Below are positions 37,163-49,114 of a DNA stretch of 64,000 nucleotides, one piece after another. Origin of the DNA: Pteria penguin (lineage: Eukaryota > Mollusca > Bivalvia > Pterioida > Pteriidae); NCBI GenBank assembly GCA_035048485.1, contig CM068584.1, forward strand, positions 63,656,420-63,720,419, in the 5' to 3' direction. The notes under the pieces were generated by a model. It saw only the letters and a list, made by a program, of their open reading frames with translations, was not told where the DNA came from and did not search any database. Position 1 is the first letter of the stretch, and every line of letters begins with the position of its first letter. The translations under genes and the position numbers were made by a program.

Positions 37163-38264
37163 CTTTTAGAAAATAAAATATTAATAGGTAAATTGATTTA
37201 TATTCACATTTATATTATATACTATAAATCATCATTCTTTCATGTGAAAGCACTGTGAAATGTATTGTTATAATGCACCATATTATTGGAACTAAATGAA
37301 CATGCATCAGTGTATAGACTAAGAACGTCAAATTTATATAATTTCAATGTTATTTTAATATGTGTAGGAGTGAGAATGTATCGAGTAACACATCTGAATC
37401 GTTATATAAGAAAAGTTAAAACATTTCCAGACTGCTGTTACAAATCTTTTTTTTTCAGAAATGTATAAAGAGATGGGCTTTAGAGTGCAGCTAAAAAAAT
37501 CACAGGATAACCGAAGAAAAGTGGATGAAAATCACATTCTATGCAGTCATCTGAAACATCCCAAATATGTTCGATCATTCAGTTATCAAGGCAGAAAGTA
37601 CAGATGGATAATCGGTTCTATCGTTCACGATATGATCATGCCTATATTTCAATGGACTAGTGTAATGAATTGGATACATATTACGTTATCAATAAAACGT
37701 AAAAAGCAAGCGTTTTAACGTAAAAACATAAAATTATATTTCATTTAATTAAACTTACTATGCTCATCCCTGAGTCGTATAACCTATAAAACATGGAATC
37801 TTTTACACATAATAGCATTATGTAACATATAACACAATATTACTTCATGGCATGAAAATTAAAAACAAAAAAAAAAAAAAAAAAAAAAACACAGACAAAA
37901 CAAATTCAATCAAAATTAACATAACTGCAAAACAAAATAGAAAAGAAACAAAGAACATCTGCTAGGGAGCACATATAAACCTCAGATCACTGGGGAGAGT
38001 TATTATACTACCCATTCCTTTCGTACAGTAGACATTTTCGATACAGATAAACACGAAGTATAGTTTTCAAATTCGTGATGCAAAAAGGTTAGTCAAGGCC
38101 ACAACTCAGAATATACAGATTATTAGTCTCTTATTGACGAAGGAACTTTCCGAGTAACTCGTTTTGTCTACTTTTTACATATTTTGTGGTGAGTAGTTAT
38201 CGGAAATTCTTTTTTCTATCACAAAAATAAAAACTGAAATCTATACCATGAATATGTAATATAC

Positions 38265-38554
38265 CTTGCACAATATGTGGGAATTGATCCTTGCTTCATC
38301 TAGATCATGTCTTAGTTTCATCATATTGGGCATTCCTTCTTCATTTTTCACTTGTCGTTTCCACTCCATCAGGATCAGCCAAGCAATGTCAGACTTTCTG
38401 AGTTCTTTGTAGTCGGATTGCAAATCGTCAGCAAAAATTCTGTGGTTGTAAATTTTTGCAGCAAGTAGGTATATATCATTAACTTTTATTCTCAACGCAA
38501 CTTTCATAAGGAACAGGTCATCCACCACATACAAAGTCTCTTGCGTCACATCAC
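38265..38554 (-). CDS. Exon: death domain (first), possibly an alternative terminal exon
   Basis: The acceptor 'attaaatag' opens the exon with two bases of a split codon. The frame then reads TLYVVDDLFLMKVALRIKV, DIYLLAAKIYN, KSDIAWLILMEWKRQV and MMKLRHDLDEARINSHIL. This matches the death-fold spacing, with the core Trp in WLILMEW. A GTATAT donor follows Lys at 38,265 in phase 0. If not spliced, the frame continues only seven codons to a stop at 38,241. Because the next death exon starts in phase 1, direct joining would shift the frame. It could therefore be an alternative last exon, or a small exon may intervene. An in-frame stop just before the acceptor confirms that the exon begins here. 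Confidence 0.78.
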
Positions 38555-39078
38555 CTATTTAATATCAAATCTGATTATTAAAAACAAAAATATTATTTCT
38601 ATGTGTATATTAGCCAAACAAAGGTAGTTGTAGTCCAAACATCACCTCCAGGTTGAAGGGAATATGAATTTTGAGAACCCGTAGTAGTATATAATTGTTA
38701 TCATACTTACTATATTTTAAATATATCTAAGCAAAATGTTAGAAAACAATATGAATGTTCTGCAAACTTATTTCTCAGTCTGTAAATTATTTATAATTTA
38801 CATATTTTGATATACACTGCATCTATCTGAAACAGCAATGTTCCTCTTTACATCTTGTACACAAAAATAGTTTCAAGTGATAAGTAAAGAAATGCGGTAG
38901 TCAATAAAAAAGGTGGTCAACCGACTTCTAAGTCAAGGTCATATGGCAATCCTTTTGTTTTGTTTGTTTTGGGGGTTTTTTCGGTCTTGTTTCATGTAAA
39001 TTCGGCACTTATCCGCTATGTAGCACTGAATTGCAAATTGAAAGAAATTACTTTTGCATCTGTCCTCGCAATATTTAC

Positions 39079-39088
39079 CGTCTTCTTC
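39079..39088 (-). CDS. Possible 10-nt microexon linking COR to death domains
   Basis: On minus, acceptor 'tttcattgcag' is followed by GAAGAAGACG and then the donor GTAAAT. Its phase 0 start fits the COR exon end (GAG at 46,776), and its phase 1 end fits both death-domain exons (G+GT, or G+AT). It would add Glu-Glu-Asp to the linker. Alternatively the frame can run on past the donor (KYCEDRCKSNFFQF) as a longer exon. Evidence is splice signals and phase only. Confidence 0.3.
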
Positions 39089-39159
39089 CTGCAATGAAAT
39101 GTATGGTATGAATAAGTACATTAGATGTATTGATGCAAATATCAGTAAAAGATAACTCA

Positions 39160-41352
39160 TTATTTTTGTATAATATGATGATAATAATTCATAATTCGAA
39201 AATAAAATTAATGTTTTGTTTTGCGTATAATTAAATTTGCACTTGCTTGTTATCTCTACACTTTATCAGAAGGGAATATTATGTTGGTGCTCTTTCTCCG
39301 GTAATTTAACTTTGATTTCCGTGTACTACCACCACTAACATCTGGCATAACACCTTTCAAAAAGTTCGCCCAGTGAAACCTAAATCGACCAATCAGAAGG
39401 TCGCCTTGACTATTTTAGCTGTAGTGTCTCATTGTCGAAGAATAAATATTCAAGGCATATCTGTAAGACTTTGAACGAAATTTACGACAATGGCGGCACC
39501 TACAGTCGCAAAATTATAGATACATCCAGGCGTGGATCCAGAGATATAATAGTGTTGAGTGGGGGTTCACCCATGCTCATCCACAGCCATGTGTTATTTA
39601 ACCCTTTCGCTGCCAAATTCAGTTGGAATAAATGTTATTGTTATGATCAGTTTTCGACGTCACAGTCATAATGACGTCACAATAACAGTGTTGATCCATG
39701 ACAAGCTGGTGCTTGTGTGCAAATGCTCATAGAGTGCTAAAATTAGCTTATTGAAATGAAAGGTCGTAGTTGCAATTTGCCAACTGAGATACTTCTATCA
39801 ATTAGTGGTTCAATAGAATTTATAAAAAAGCTAAAGCATCTCGTAAATACGACCTATCCATTCTTTCGCGATATCAGCTATTCAAGTTGGGATTGTTTCT
39901 TGAAAGGTTCACAGGAGATGCCAAATGTCCCATGTATTCTTTTGTTTTTAAGATAAGACAGTTTATTGACAAAAATGAGCTCTTGAAGGCATGACACACG
40001 CACCATAACACACATGTATATATGCGCGCGCGTGTGTGTGTGTGTTTTGTGTGCGAATACCAGAGTGCGGGTACATAGACAACAGATAAAACATCCAGAA
40101 ATAAGGAATACACCTTGTAGTGAACATTTCGATGTGTGTTGTAATGGGAAGTTTCTTATTTTCCCATTTTTTAAAAATAATTCACGATAATGAACATTTG
40201 AGAAAAAGTAAAGAAGAACATTCTATAAAAATATTTAAACCAACTTTAAACCATAATTAGATTAAAATGTGCGAAATAGCTTTGCATTTACGGCAACCAC
40301 ATACGCTACTTTCATTGTGACGTCATACATATTACTGTGACTTAAAAATAAATATTGTCGATACATCTATATTTCGTAATAGGATTTTACTGGATTATTT
40401 TACGAATTGACAAGTAAAATTCACATAACATTTACATTAGATGATTATACAACACCTGCTAGATACCGGTAACTGAATTGGAATATTAGGTGCCATAGAG
40501 CACCCATTTTCATTTTAAAAGTTTTACGGTAATGTACTAAGTCTTAACATTTTTCGATTCCCTTATATTCTATAGACTGCAATAAGAACATCACCCTGTC
40601 GCATACAAATTGTTTCATACACGTTCAGTTTCGCATTTTTATTGTAAGGGGCACCTAGCTGTCTGTTCTGGCGTAGAGTACCAGTTACATCTATCCCGTG
40701 AGGTAAAGTCTCCTGGCCAAATCGAGGCTACAGAAGAAGCTTTCAACGAAGTTGTAAAGTTACGATGTGAAGCAGAGAAGTTACGATGCTAAGAGGCAAA
40801 GAAATTTACTTCGCAATTTCGCTTCTTACAACGTAACTTCTCATCGTAGATTCACAATTTGCTTCTTCGCATCATAATTTCGCTTCTTCACAACGTAATT
40901 TTGTAACTTTTCAAAGTCACTTGATAGCGTGGGATTTTGTAGGGCAAAGTTGCGTTGTCCCCAAAGGAAATCCTTAGATTAGATTGAAAATTTCGGTACT
41001 GAACAATTATATCAATGGATTAACCGTCAGTACATGTAGCAAGCTTTACCTATAGTCAAGTGAGGATTATTTCTTCCATGAATGGTTGCGTTATTCAACA
41101 AATGACCAAGAAACAGCTGGTATCGTGGCCGTAGGAACCGGGGCAGGGAGGCCTGCCCTACCCCATTTTTGACCGATCATAATTGTTTTATAGGTTGTTA
41201 TCTAATTCATTTACTAAACTGTTTTCATCTAATTATTCTTAAGATGTAATTGATTTTTGATCTTTTCTTTCTGTACGTTAATACTACAAGTTATTCGCAT
41301 CATGCAAAGATAAAAATTGTTCGGACTCTAGGAAAACATTTACTCATCCATA
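39160..41352. other. Intronic stretch, no exon recognised; CA/CG simple repeat and inverted short repeats
   Basis: 40,018-40,045 is a continuous alternating purine-pyrimidine run (TATATATGCGCGCGCGTGTGTG...). 40,730-40,935 carries repeated 'gaagttacgatg' units in both orientations and can fold on itself. No exon pattern is visible otherwise. Confidence 0.5.
40730..40935. repeat. Foldback of short 'AAGTTACGATG' units
   Basis: Direct copies 'gaagttgtaaagttacgatg' and 'agagaagttacgatgc' at the left face inverted copies 'cttacaacgtaacttct', 'cttcgcatcataatttcgc' and 'cttcacaacgtaattttg' at the right. This suggests a small foldback element built from reiterated termini. No clear target duplication is visible. 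Confidence 0.5.
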
Positions 41353-44157
41353 CAGTGAGGTGCAGTCCTAACATAACATTAGGTTAATGTCATGTTAACG
41401 TGAAGTTTGCTTTCCTCGTGCGCTCAGGATTACTGAGCACACGCGTTTGCGTTAACGCAGATTTCCTTGTGAACTAAATTTTGAGACTGCGTTAACGCGC
41501 TGGACTGCAGCGATCACTCACTTGGCTGTCGCGTGAACGTGGCTGACAGCCACGTTCGCTTGCTTACAACTTATAAGGATTTAAAGGAGAATCAATATAT
41601 GCATTGTATATTTAAATATAACAAAAGACCCAAGGGGACTACATCGCTCACCTGAGTACCTAGATGATCAGCCATGCATGAAGGAAGAATTCATTTATTT
41701 TTGCATTAATGTGACTAAGTCAACACAAATGTTGAAAATATGTCAAATTTTATTTCAGGCTAGAATAAAAAACAACACTTTTTTGCACATCCATTCAGGT
41801 GATTTTGAAATTAAGCATTCCCTTTGTCCCTGCAAGATGTCATTCAGGGCAACAAGTTAGTCATTTTCTTTAGGTGGGACCTTTTGTTGACTGATTTCAG
41901 GTCTGGGTCATGAACAACAATTGTTTCAAATATTGTCCAGATCTAACTTAAAATTGGCTTATTTCATATGATGAGTATTGAGAAACATCTAAAAACTTAT
42001 TTAGATGTGTAAAGAAATGAAAACAAAAATTGACCACAGCTGGATTTGAACCGCTACTCTCCATATTTCAATTACCAAGTGGTATATGTACCATTGTGAG
42101 ACCTACTTTGTAGACATGGTGGCATTATTTGTTAACCAATTTAGATGAAATTTACCAAATTGATAGAGGACCTTTAGTACTTCATGTATTCCACGTTTCT
42201 TTAAAATCTTCAATGTGGTTTAACAGCAGAAGTGAAAAATGTGATTGAATTGTTCCTATACACCCTCATTTAGAAGTCTTAAAAATTCATAGAAAATCAA
42301 AAAATTGAGATATTGACAAAATTCTTTCAAAGTAACAATCCTTACCATAATTATGATCACAATAGTCCATAAGAAATCATCATTATCAATTAACTAGGGA
42401 GTATGACACTTTTCTGCATTGAATCACCAAGTCCAAAGAAAACTCGAAAAAAAATTCTAAAATTTGATTTTGGAAGGAAGCAAAATGACAAAACGTCTTC
42501 ACTCATCCCTCTAGATCATTTCTATGCATTCTGTTTGTCTCTCTATACAGCCCATATGAAAAAGAATATTGTTAAAGAAGGGAACTCTTTTGTGACCTAG
42601 TTTTGAGTATGGTGGCGCCACCTGTAAAGAGGTCTAGACGAAAACAACAAGATTTGAAGAGGATCATAAGTGACTTATTTCTACCAAGAGTTATTAAAAT
42701 CCTTCAAACAGTTTTGTAGAAACATGTGAAAAATAGCCACCACCACCACCCCCCTCCCATTTTTTGGAAGTCTTAAACTTAAAATTGCCTAATTTCATAT
42801 GTTAAGTGTTGAGAAACATCTAAAAACTTATTTAGATGTGTAAAAAAAAGGGGAAAAAAATGACTACAGCTGGATTTGAACCGCAACTCTCCTTATTTCA
42901 ATTACCAAGTGGTATATGTACCATTGTGAGACCTACTTTTTAGACATGGTGGCATTATCCCCCCCCCCCCTCTTTTTTTTTTTTTGGAAGTCTTAAAAAA
43001 TCCATAAAAAATCCAAAAATTGAAATATTGAAAACATTTCTTCGCAGTAGTATTTCTTACCATCAAAATGATCAAATTAAACCAAATTATTGCATCAATG
43101 TTTACTAAAAGAAAAAAATACCTCTTTTTTGCATTAAAATTACAAAGTCCAAAAAACGTCAAAAATAATTTATCGGATTTCAACGATATGAACAAACTTG
43201 AGACATACATCCTTCTAGATCACTCAGATGCCATTAGTTTTATAGTCCATACACTGGTTCTGGAGAAGAAGATTTTCAAAGAGGGGTACCGTCTCAGATT
43301 TATTTTCAGCAATGGTGGCGCCACCTGTTCAGGGATTTATACGAAATAAAGAAACTTGGTAAATGACCCCTAGTACTTCATCCGTACCAAGTTTCATGAA
43401 AATCCTTCAAGCGGTTCTGAAGAAGTTGAAAATGTGAAAAGTTTACGGACGGAAGACAGACGAAGAGTGATGACAATAGCTCACTTGAGCCTTTGGCTCA
43501 GTTGAGCTAAAAACATATTACTGTGTGCATGTATGGAAGTATTTAGAAAACGCTTACGAATTGAATTAATGAAAAGAATAATAATGATGATAATCATGGT
43601 ATTCATATATCATGAAAAATAACTGAATTAAAAAAACCAACTGTAAATACATAAATAAGAATAATTTTATAAGTAAATTATATATCAATAAACAAATAAC
43701 AAATAAATACATAATTTTATTAATTCAAAATAAATAAATAAAATAGAATTAGAATGTGATTTTCCTAGAGTCTTTATAGTATAAACTGACGAAGTTTTTC
43801 ATAAATACCTGAGTGCATGTCTTTACGGTGATTTCCATTATTATATTACATATGAAACCCTTAAGGCGGTGTCATTTTAAAATCATATTTAATGCACGTA
43901 TATATGGCGACATTTGCGGTTATTTAATTATATTCCCTTTATATCCCCCATCCGTATCACTGTAAACAGAATTACAAATGTAATAATGTGAACGCGCGAC
44001 TGGACTGAGCGCACGCGGGAATAAATCGCGTTAACGCGAATTTCCTCCCGCGTTAACGCAAGGAGCGCACGCGCGTCCGGTCGAGCAGTCCTAGCACGTG
44101 TGCTCGTTACCGCTTTTCGCGTTAACGTGAATGTTATGTTAGGACTGCACCCATCAG
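41353..44157. mobile_element. 2.8-kb TA-flanked Tc1/mariner-like element, GGTGCAG ends
   Basis: TA at 41,351-41,352 and 44,158-44,159 flank inverted ends: CAGTGAGGTGCAGTCCTAAC and, inverted from the right, CTGATGGGTGCAGTCCTAAC. Subterminal GTTAACG words repeat on both sides (41,395-41,500 and 44,018-44,125), where sequence is locally GC-rich and CpG-rich. No transposase is visible. The interior is mostly another repeat (41,620-43,512). It lies in the COR-to-death intron of the minus-strand gene. Confidence 0.75.
41620..43512 (+). repeat. Nested repeat with internal duplication and terminal hairpin
   Basis: It begins near 'ggggactacatcgctcacct' and ends at the hairpin 'gctcacttgagcctttggct' (43,479-43,498) plus CAGTTGAGCTAAAAA. 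Two internal units are direct copies: 'cttatttagatgtgtaaa' at about 41,996 and 42,827, 'gtggtatatgtaccattgtg' at about 42,080 and 42,910, and 'tggtggcgccacctgt' at about 42,610 and 43,313. A hairpin followed by CTAA recalls Helitron 3' ends, but a TC 5' end is not clear. It was inserted within, or captured by, the surrounding TA-flanked element. Confidence 0.65.
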
Positions 44158-44159
44158 TA

Positions 44160-45029
44160 CATGTACATAGTCGCAATTTCCCATTCCTCTTGGTGCCTCT
44201 TAAGTTGAGATGACAGGCCCTGAACACCGTGTATCCATGTTTGGGAGGTGGAAATGGGTTATCATTAAATGTTAGCGTTAGCGAATTTTGAGGGGTTGCA
44301 AATTGTACCCCCAAAAAGGTTATTTTCGGTCATTTTTAAAGCTGCAACACCCCTCTCTCCAGACTGAATAGTGGAAAATATTAATCTAGACAGGCTGCTA
44401 CCCCTTTCAAAAATTTCTAGAACCGCCTATGGTCAGTGTCTACCTTTGTGCGATTCAAGCAAGACTCCTTGGCACAAAAGTAGCTTAAAACTGTGGTATC
44501 ATATTGCAATTTATTTTTTAGTTTGGCACCCCTCCCACTTTGAATTGCATCCTACGGGCCTGGGAATCTATTTCTAATGAGCCTCCTCCGAAACCATGGT
44601 GCCCCCTTGCTTTTATTCGATGTATGACAATATTCTTCAATAAGTCCCATTTTCAAAAAAACGGCAACAAATTCTTTTATGTCTACAAAACTCATAGGTT
44701 TCCATCTCATATTCTTGCTTTTCGACCCATGTAGTGTGTCCAGGTGAATACTCTTGCATATCTAATTTTTGAAAGAAGAAAAAATGCGCATGGGAGTATT
44801 TTGCATTGTTGTAACCTGGTTAATCATAAATTCGTGATTGGTCGTCCAAAGACGGTGCGGTCTGCTCAATATACTTGGTATAATTTTGTATCTGTACTGC
44901 AGTATAAATACGTCGTAGAAATCAAAATATTGTTTTTTGCAACCGGCGTTTATGCATCGTTTTATGTATTTTTGTAAACGTTTTAACTATGTCACTTTCG
45001 CTATACATGTATTTTTATTTAAGAGAGAG
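44160..45029. other. Intronic, no exon recognised
   Basis: No domain motif appears in any frame. 'ctagaaccgcctatg' at about 44,418 is reminiscent of the GGCGGATC-end small elements, but no partner end was found. Confidence 0.4.
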
Positions 45030-45300
45030 ATTAATTGATTATTGTTTTACGTCACTCCACGATTATTTCACGTATATGGTGATGGCATCTGCCTGATGCT
45101 TTGTACACAAATTTAGATCTTTGCAACAGACACACCCGAAGCAGTGAAGGATCTTTTACGCGCCACGCCGACTGGAACACGGGATCTCGGTTTTTACTGT
45201 CTCATTCGAAAGACAGAACACCGGTGTGCCCAGGGCGGGAGTCGAACCCGGGACCTCTCGGTCACGAGCGGAGCACCTTATCCACTAGGCCACACCGGCG
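45030..45300 (-). mobile_element. tRNA-derived SINE, family 1, inserted in a (GA)n tract
   Basis: The minus-strand head is 'gccggtgtggcctagtggat', with B-box-like 'cgggttcgactcccgccctg'. The body has 'ggtgttctgtctttcg' and the tail 'atacgtgaaataatcgtg' then 'gtgacgtaaaacaataatc'. GAGAGA repeats lie on both sides (45,020-45,029 and 45,299-45,316), consistent with insertion into a GA repeat. Confidence 0.88.
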
Positions 45301-46775
45301 AGAGAGAGAGAGAGAGCTTCTAATTTATTGAATATAGTACAAGTACGACTCAGAAGAATTCAGGTGAATTTTCGCCTTTTCACGTTTTCAGAATTACTTA
45401 TCCCTAATATCGTTTTTTTTTTTTCATTGATTCCCTTCGCTTGCTGTATGCAGTCCACTGTAAGTTTTCGAAAAAGAAATCGAATGGATAATGTTCAGAC
45501 TGATACGTTACACTTAACCTACAGCCTAGCACTTTACGATTCTAAACGAACCCAGGTGTCCGCAAGAAGCACGTATTTTCTGCTGACCGATATGACACGC
45601 CTTTCATAGAAACGGCGATAAACGACTCTGAGATAGTAGCTGACTGCTGCTGCTGTCAAATGGGTTGATTCTTGGGTTTTTCTTTCTTTCTTTCTTTTTT
45701 CATTTAATCTCAGACTCAGAGTCATGTTTTCTGAAAAATACTCTACTGGTACTTATCTACTTGTTTCTCGGACAATATGACGTAACAGATTTATCGTAAA
45801 AGAATAACAAGAAGTACTGTGCAAGCCAAGAATTTTGAGGAGGCATATGTTTTGGTCCTGGATTCTTCCTAAAAAGGCGTCTTTGTTATTACTCTGGAGG
45901 CAATATTGCTAAGCTGGTTGTGACGTCACTATTCAGAACATGACGTCAGTTTACGTTGACGTTTGAATGAACGATAAAGACGATTTTTCGTGGATATTTC
46001 CTCCTGTTACTCATGAAATTAGACACTTTTTAGACATCTTTTATATTGTAAAATAATACTTATTTCATTCTTTTACAAACACAATAAGGAAGTCTGACTA
46101 TTTGTTCAAATGTATAACTCACCTTAATGTATTTTTATAGAAAAGAAATATGAATTTATAGCGGGATTTTAAGTGACCCAAAAGTGACCATTTGGCACAT
46201 AGATGGTTAATATACATCGAAAAATAAAAATACTTTTCGCCAAATCTATAGACCTTCGGTCCACCCATCTGGCTCCGTGCATGACCTGACAAAGTTTATA
46301 GTCTGAAAATCGTTTGTTGTTTTTGTTCTAGTGGGTGTGGTTAGCTAAACAAGAATCGCTCACTCCTCCCGGGCAGCTGGTCTTACCCGAGTTTCAGGGG
46401 TCCGTGAATATCCACTGTGGTATATAACATTGTTATTACTGCCATAGTCATGTGTCTACAGGTACTTCCGTATTTTACATTAGGATATTTAAATGAAGTT
46501 TTAACTGGTACGACCTTTTCACCGGAGTTATATCCAATGTTAGTGGTGAAATACGCAGTGAAGAGAATTAATTAAATTGAATTGAGCAACTTTGGGCATA
46601 CTCAGATGTGCTGTGTAGTGAGATAGCTTTAACGTCTTATTGACTGCCTATACATCACTTGTTTTGTAATATATGTCAGTGATTCGTTAAAAGGTGAATC
46701 TTGTATCACGTCAATCAATACCCATAATAAACTAAAACTATACAAACAATGATCATACATCGATAGAATACTGAC
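45301..46775. other. Intronic, no exon recognised
   Basis: AT-rich intron sequence between the COR exon and the SINE. It contains short CTTT repeats at about 45,680 and several TGACGT words (45,920-45,960). No death-domain or COR-B extension was found here by eye. Confidence 0.4.
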
Positions 46776-47865
46776 CTCAGTCCCTCTAGCCTTAAGGCTT
46801 TCAGCAGCAGCCGAATTGTATCTAATTTGGAATAAGGGTATTGTTTCCACAGTTACTGTGTTGTAAATAGAAAGAATCCAAGTTAACCTTTGTTCCACGA
46901 AATGTTCAATCGTTCTGCACAAGCATACGCTGATGTGCCTCTGGTCCTCTAAATGAACCACTGACAAGTTGATCTGCTTGTATTCTCTTCTGAATGCTAC
47001 GAGATGGAATGGTCCACTTTGGAGGATAATCAGCCCATTGTAGTAGTGGCTATCGAATACCGGCCATAATGAAAGGCTGGAGGCGACGAGTCTATTGTAA
47101 ACTGCAGTAGGAATAACTGTGCTGAAGGAAAACGACAAATGAACGGCTTCCTGGTTTTCAATGAGACTTAAGGCATCTGAGGAGATATCTCTATTCACAA
47201 TGCATGGCATGTAGAAATAATTCTGACATTCTTCAAAACTTTCAGCATTATAAACTTTAGGTTCAGATATCAAATCCAATTTCTTCATGACTCTGTGTAA
47301 ATGTTGACCATCCCTGACTTCAATATTGCTTTCCAGTAACACTTTATTAAAATACGCGTGTTTTATTTTTCCTGAGTTTTGCATTTTCTTCCATTTTTTT
47401 ACGCTCCATTTTTGTAATTTGTTCGAACAGGTGATAAAGGATAGCATGGCATCGGTTATCAATCTTGGATTAAGAATAATATGATCTTTCAATTCATCGT
47501 CGGCAAAAAAGAGCAAATCGCCAAGACTATGAAAATATTCGAGGCAGAGAATAAGCTCTTTTTCATCCAATGGTTTTTTTCATCTGGCGATTCATGTGTT
47601 CAAGCTGATTGAAATTAATTATATTATCAGATTTTCTCAAGATCAACTTCTGGTGAAGATCGTTCCATGATCGAGGTATCTGACTATAGTCTGGATAAGA
47701 TTTGCTGCATTCAAGGATTCTGTCAAAAAGTTTCCGTGTGCTATCTGCATTCAGGTTTAACGCATTTACGAAGAAATCTTCATGTACGATGAGTTGCCCC
47801 GAGTCGACCAGAGGTTGGGATTTAATCTTTATCTCATCAATTATCCGGGGTATTTTAGAAGTATC
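46776..47865 (-). CDS. Exon: COR domain (with one-base frameshift)
   Basis: The acceptor 'tgctttattttag' is followed in phase 0 by DTSKIPRIIDEIKIK. A canonical donor GTCAGT follows Glu at 46,776. The 363-codon exon carries the COR signature: LILCLEYFHSLGDLLFFADD, then DHIILNPRLITDAML, and a C-terminal half with LHRVMKKLDLI and NYFYMPCIV. COR domains sit directly after ROC GTPase domains and mediate dimerisation. The frame is broken at a run of seven A (47,574-47,580 on the plus strand). The upstream frame stops at 47,563 while the downstream frame begins around the same place, and one fewer A would rejoin them. This may be a sequencing or assembly error or a disabling mutation. The rest of the exon is cleanly coding, which favours the former or a recent event. 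Confidence 0.85.
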
Positions 47866-48720
47866 CTAAAATAAAGCAATAGACAGTGAATTTTAAATAA
47901 TAGTTTGTATAATACTAGTACTTATAAAGCCAAGAGATGATTGGACGGTACACTATTCTACTCCATAGTCTTCTTATTTGTGTGCCCATGCAGCTCAATA
48001 CGAAATCCAATATACGGATGGCCATTAAGAAAATTGTATGGTCGATGCAAGTATATTGTTTGACAGATTCTATCTACTTCTAATATTCCAGAATGCTATT
48101 CCTGAATGGTGACATCCTTTTACCAATCTGACAATTTATTTGTTTGACCTTACTATCACACATGTGAGGATTTGTGACGATGTATTATGCGATCAAGCGG
48201 TAGTTACTCGTTCTAGACAGCTTATCTTTGCAATTTTTTGTTGAAACCATCTCCACTGATTTCTTTCTAATTTATACTGAATTCATAAACAAGACACAAC
48301 GGCAATACCTTATAAGATTCGCACTGATGACCTTTTAAGGAAGACAGAAGTGCACCATAATCTTTACGTTAGGGACTTTACACTTACGTGTCACTTTCAA
48401 TGATATCACAAGTGGTAAATGATTTATCTGTAAATTCTTATCCTATATAAAGTAAGATTATCATCATTTTTAGAACATATTTCTACAACTTAGGATTTAT
48501 CTTATTTGTTAGCATTTCTATCAAAACACTAAAAGAGTATTCCCCTAAAGCAAGGCCTCACCGAAACCACTTGATTGCCGAAATGTCAAAATAAGTAGTA
48601 TGACTATTTTAATTTATGAAATCACATTCAGCAATCGGCATTATACTGATAGAATACCAAATAAAATGACTTTTTACCAAAGGAACTATATTTACCTCTA
48701 AGAATTTAAACTATATTTAC

Positions 48721-48824
48721 CGAAAGCTTGTCGATGTGTGTACCAACAATCGCTATCTTTGGGAAACCCCAGTTATCACTATGTGCATAGGTTGAAATTG
48801 TGGTTACCCAAAAATCTATATACT
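48721..48824 (-). CDS. Exon: ROC GTPase domain, third part
   Basis: The acceptor 'gccttttttgcag' opens with two bases completing a Glu codon split from the previous exon. The frame reads YIDFWVTTISTYA and then IAIVGTHIDKLS. THIDK is the G4-type guanine-specificity motif usual in ROC domains (T/N-H/K-x-D-K). The donor GTAAAT leaves phase 0, matching the COR exon start. At 104 nt the exon has exactly the length needed for the phase chain. A family 2 SINE sits in the intron upstream. Confidence 0.88.
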
Positions 48825-48943
48825 CTGCAAAAAAGGCAAACATATGCTAATATGTTTGGGAATGGTTTTGTATGATGAAATGCAAAGTTTTGAAAACATT
48901 CAAATGAAGTTACTACAGTAACGTGAAATTCGTAGGTTACTAG

Positions 48944-49114
48944 GTTGGTTGGTTGAGTGGTGTTTTACGTCGCTTTCAACAATATTTCAGTTATATCGCG
49001 ACATGGAAGCAGGAGGTTATCAACCTTTTAAACATAATGGCGCAACCCGGGAATCGAACACGGATCGTCGGCGCCGCAAGCCGAGCGCTTAACCACTACA
49101 CCAAGCCTGCCCCC
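48944..49114 (-). mobile_element. tRNA-derived SINE, family 2, with 13-bp target duplication
   Basis: The perfect direct repeat CGTAGGTTACTAG flanks it at 48,931-48,943 and 49,115-49,127. The minus-strand head is 'ggggcaggcttggtgtagtg', and the tail is 'gcgacgtaaaacaccactca' plus 'accaacc'. It is intronic between ROC exons 2 and 3, opposite to no coding sequence. Confidence 0.92.

Noticed and set aside
37461..37718. Plus-strand frame preceded by a strong acceptor-like ttttttttcag
   Set aside because: No family signature and no upstream or downstream exon. It lies opposite the intron between the two death-domain exons and is most likely chance.
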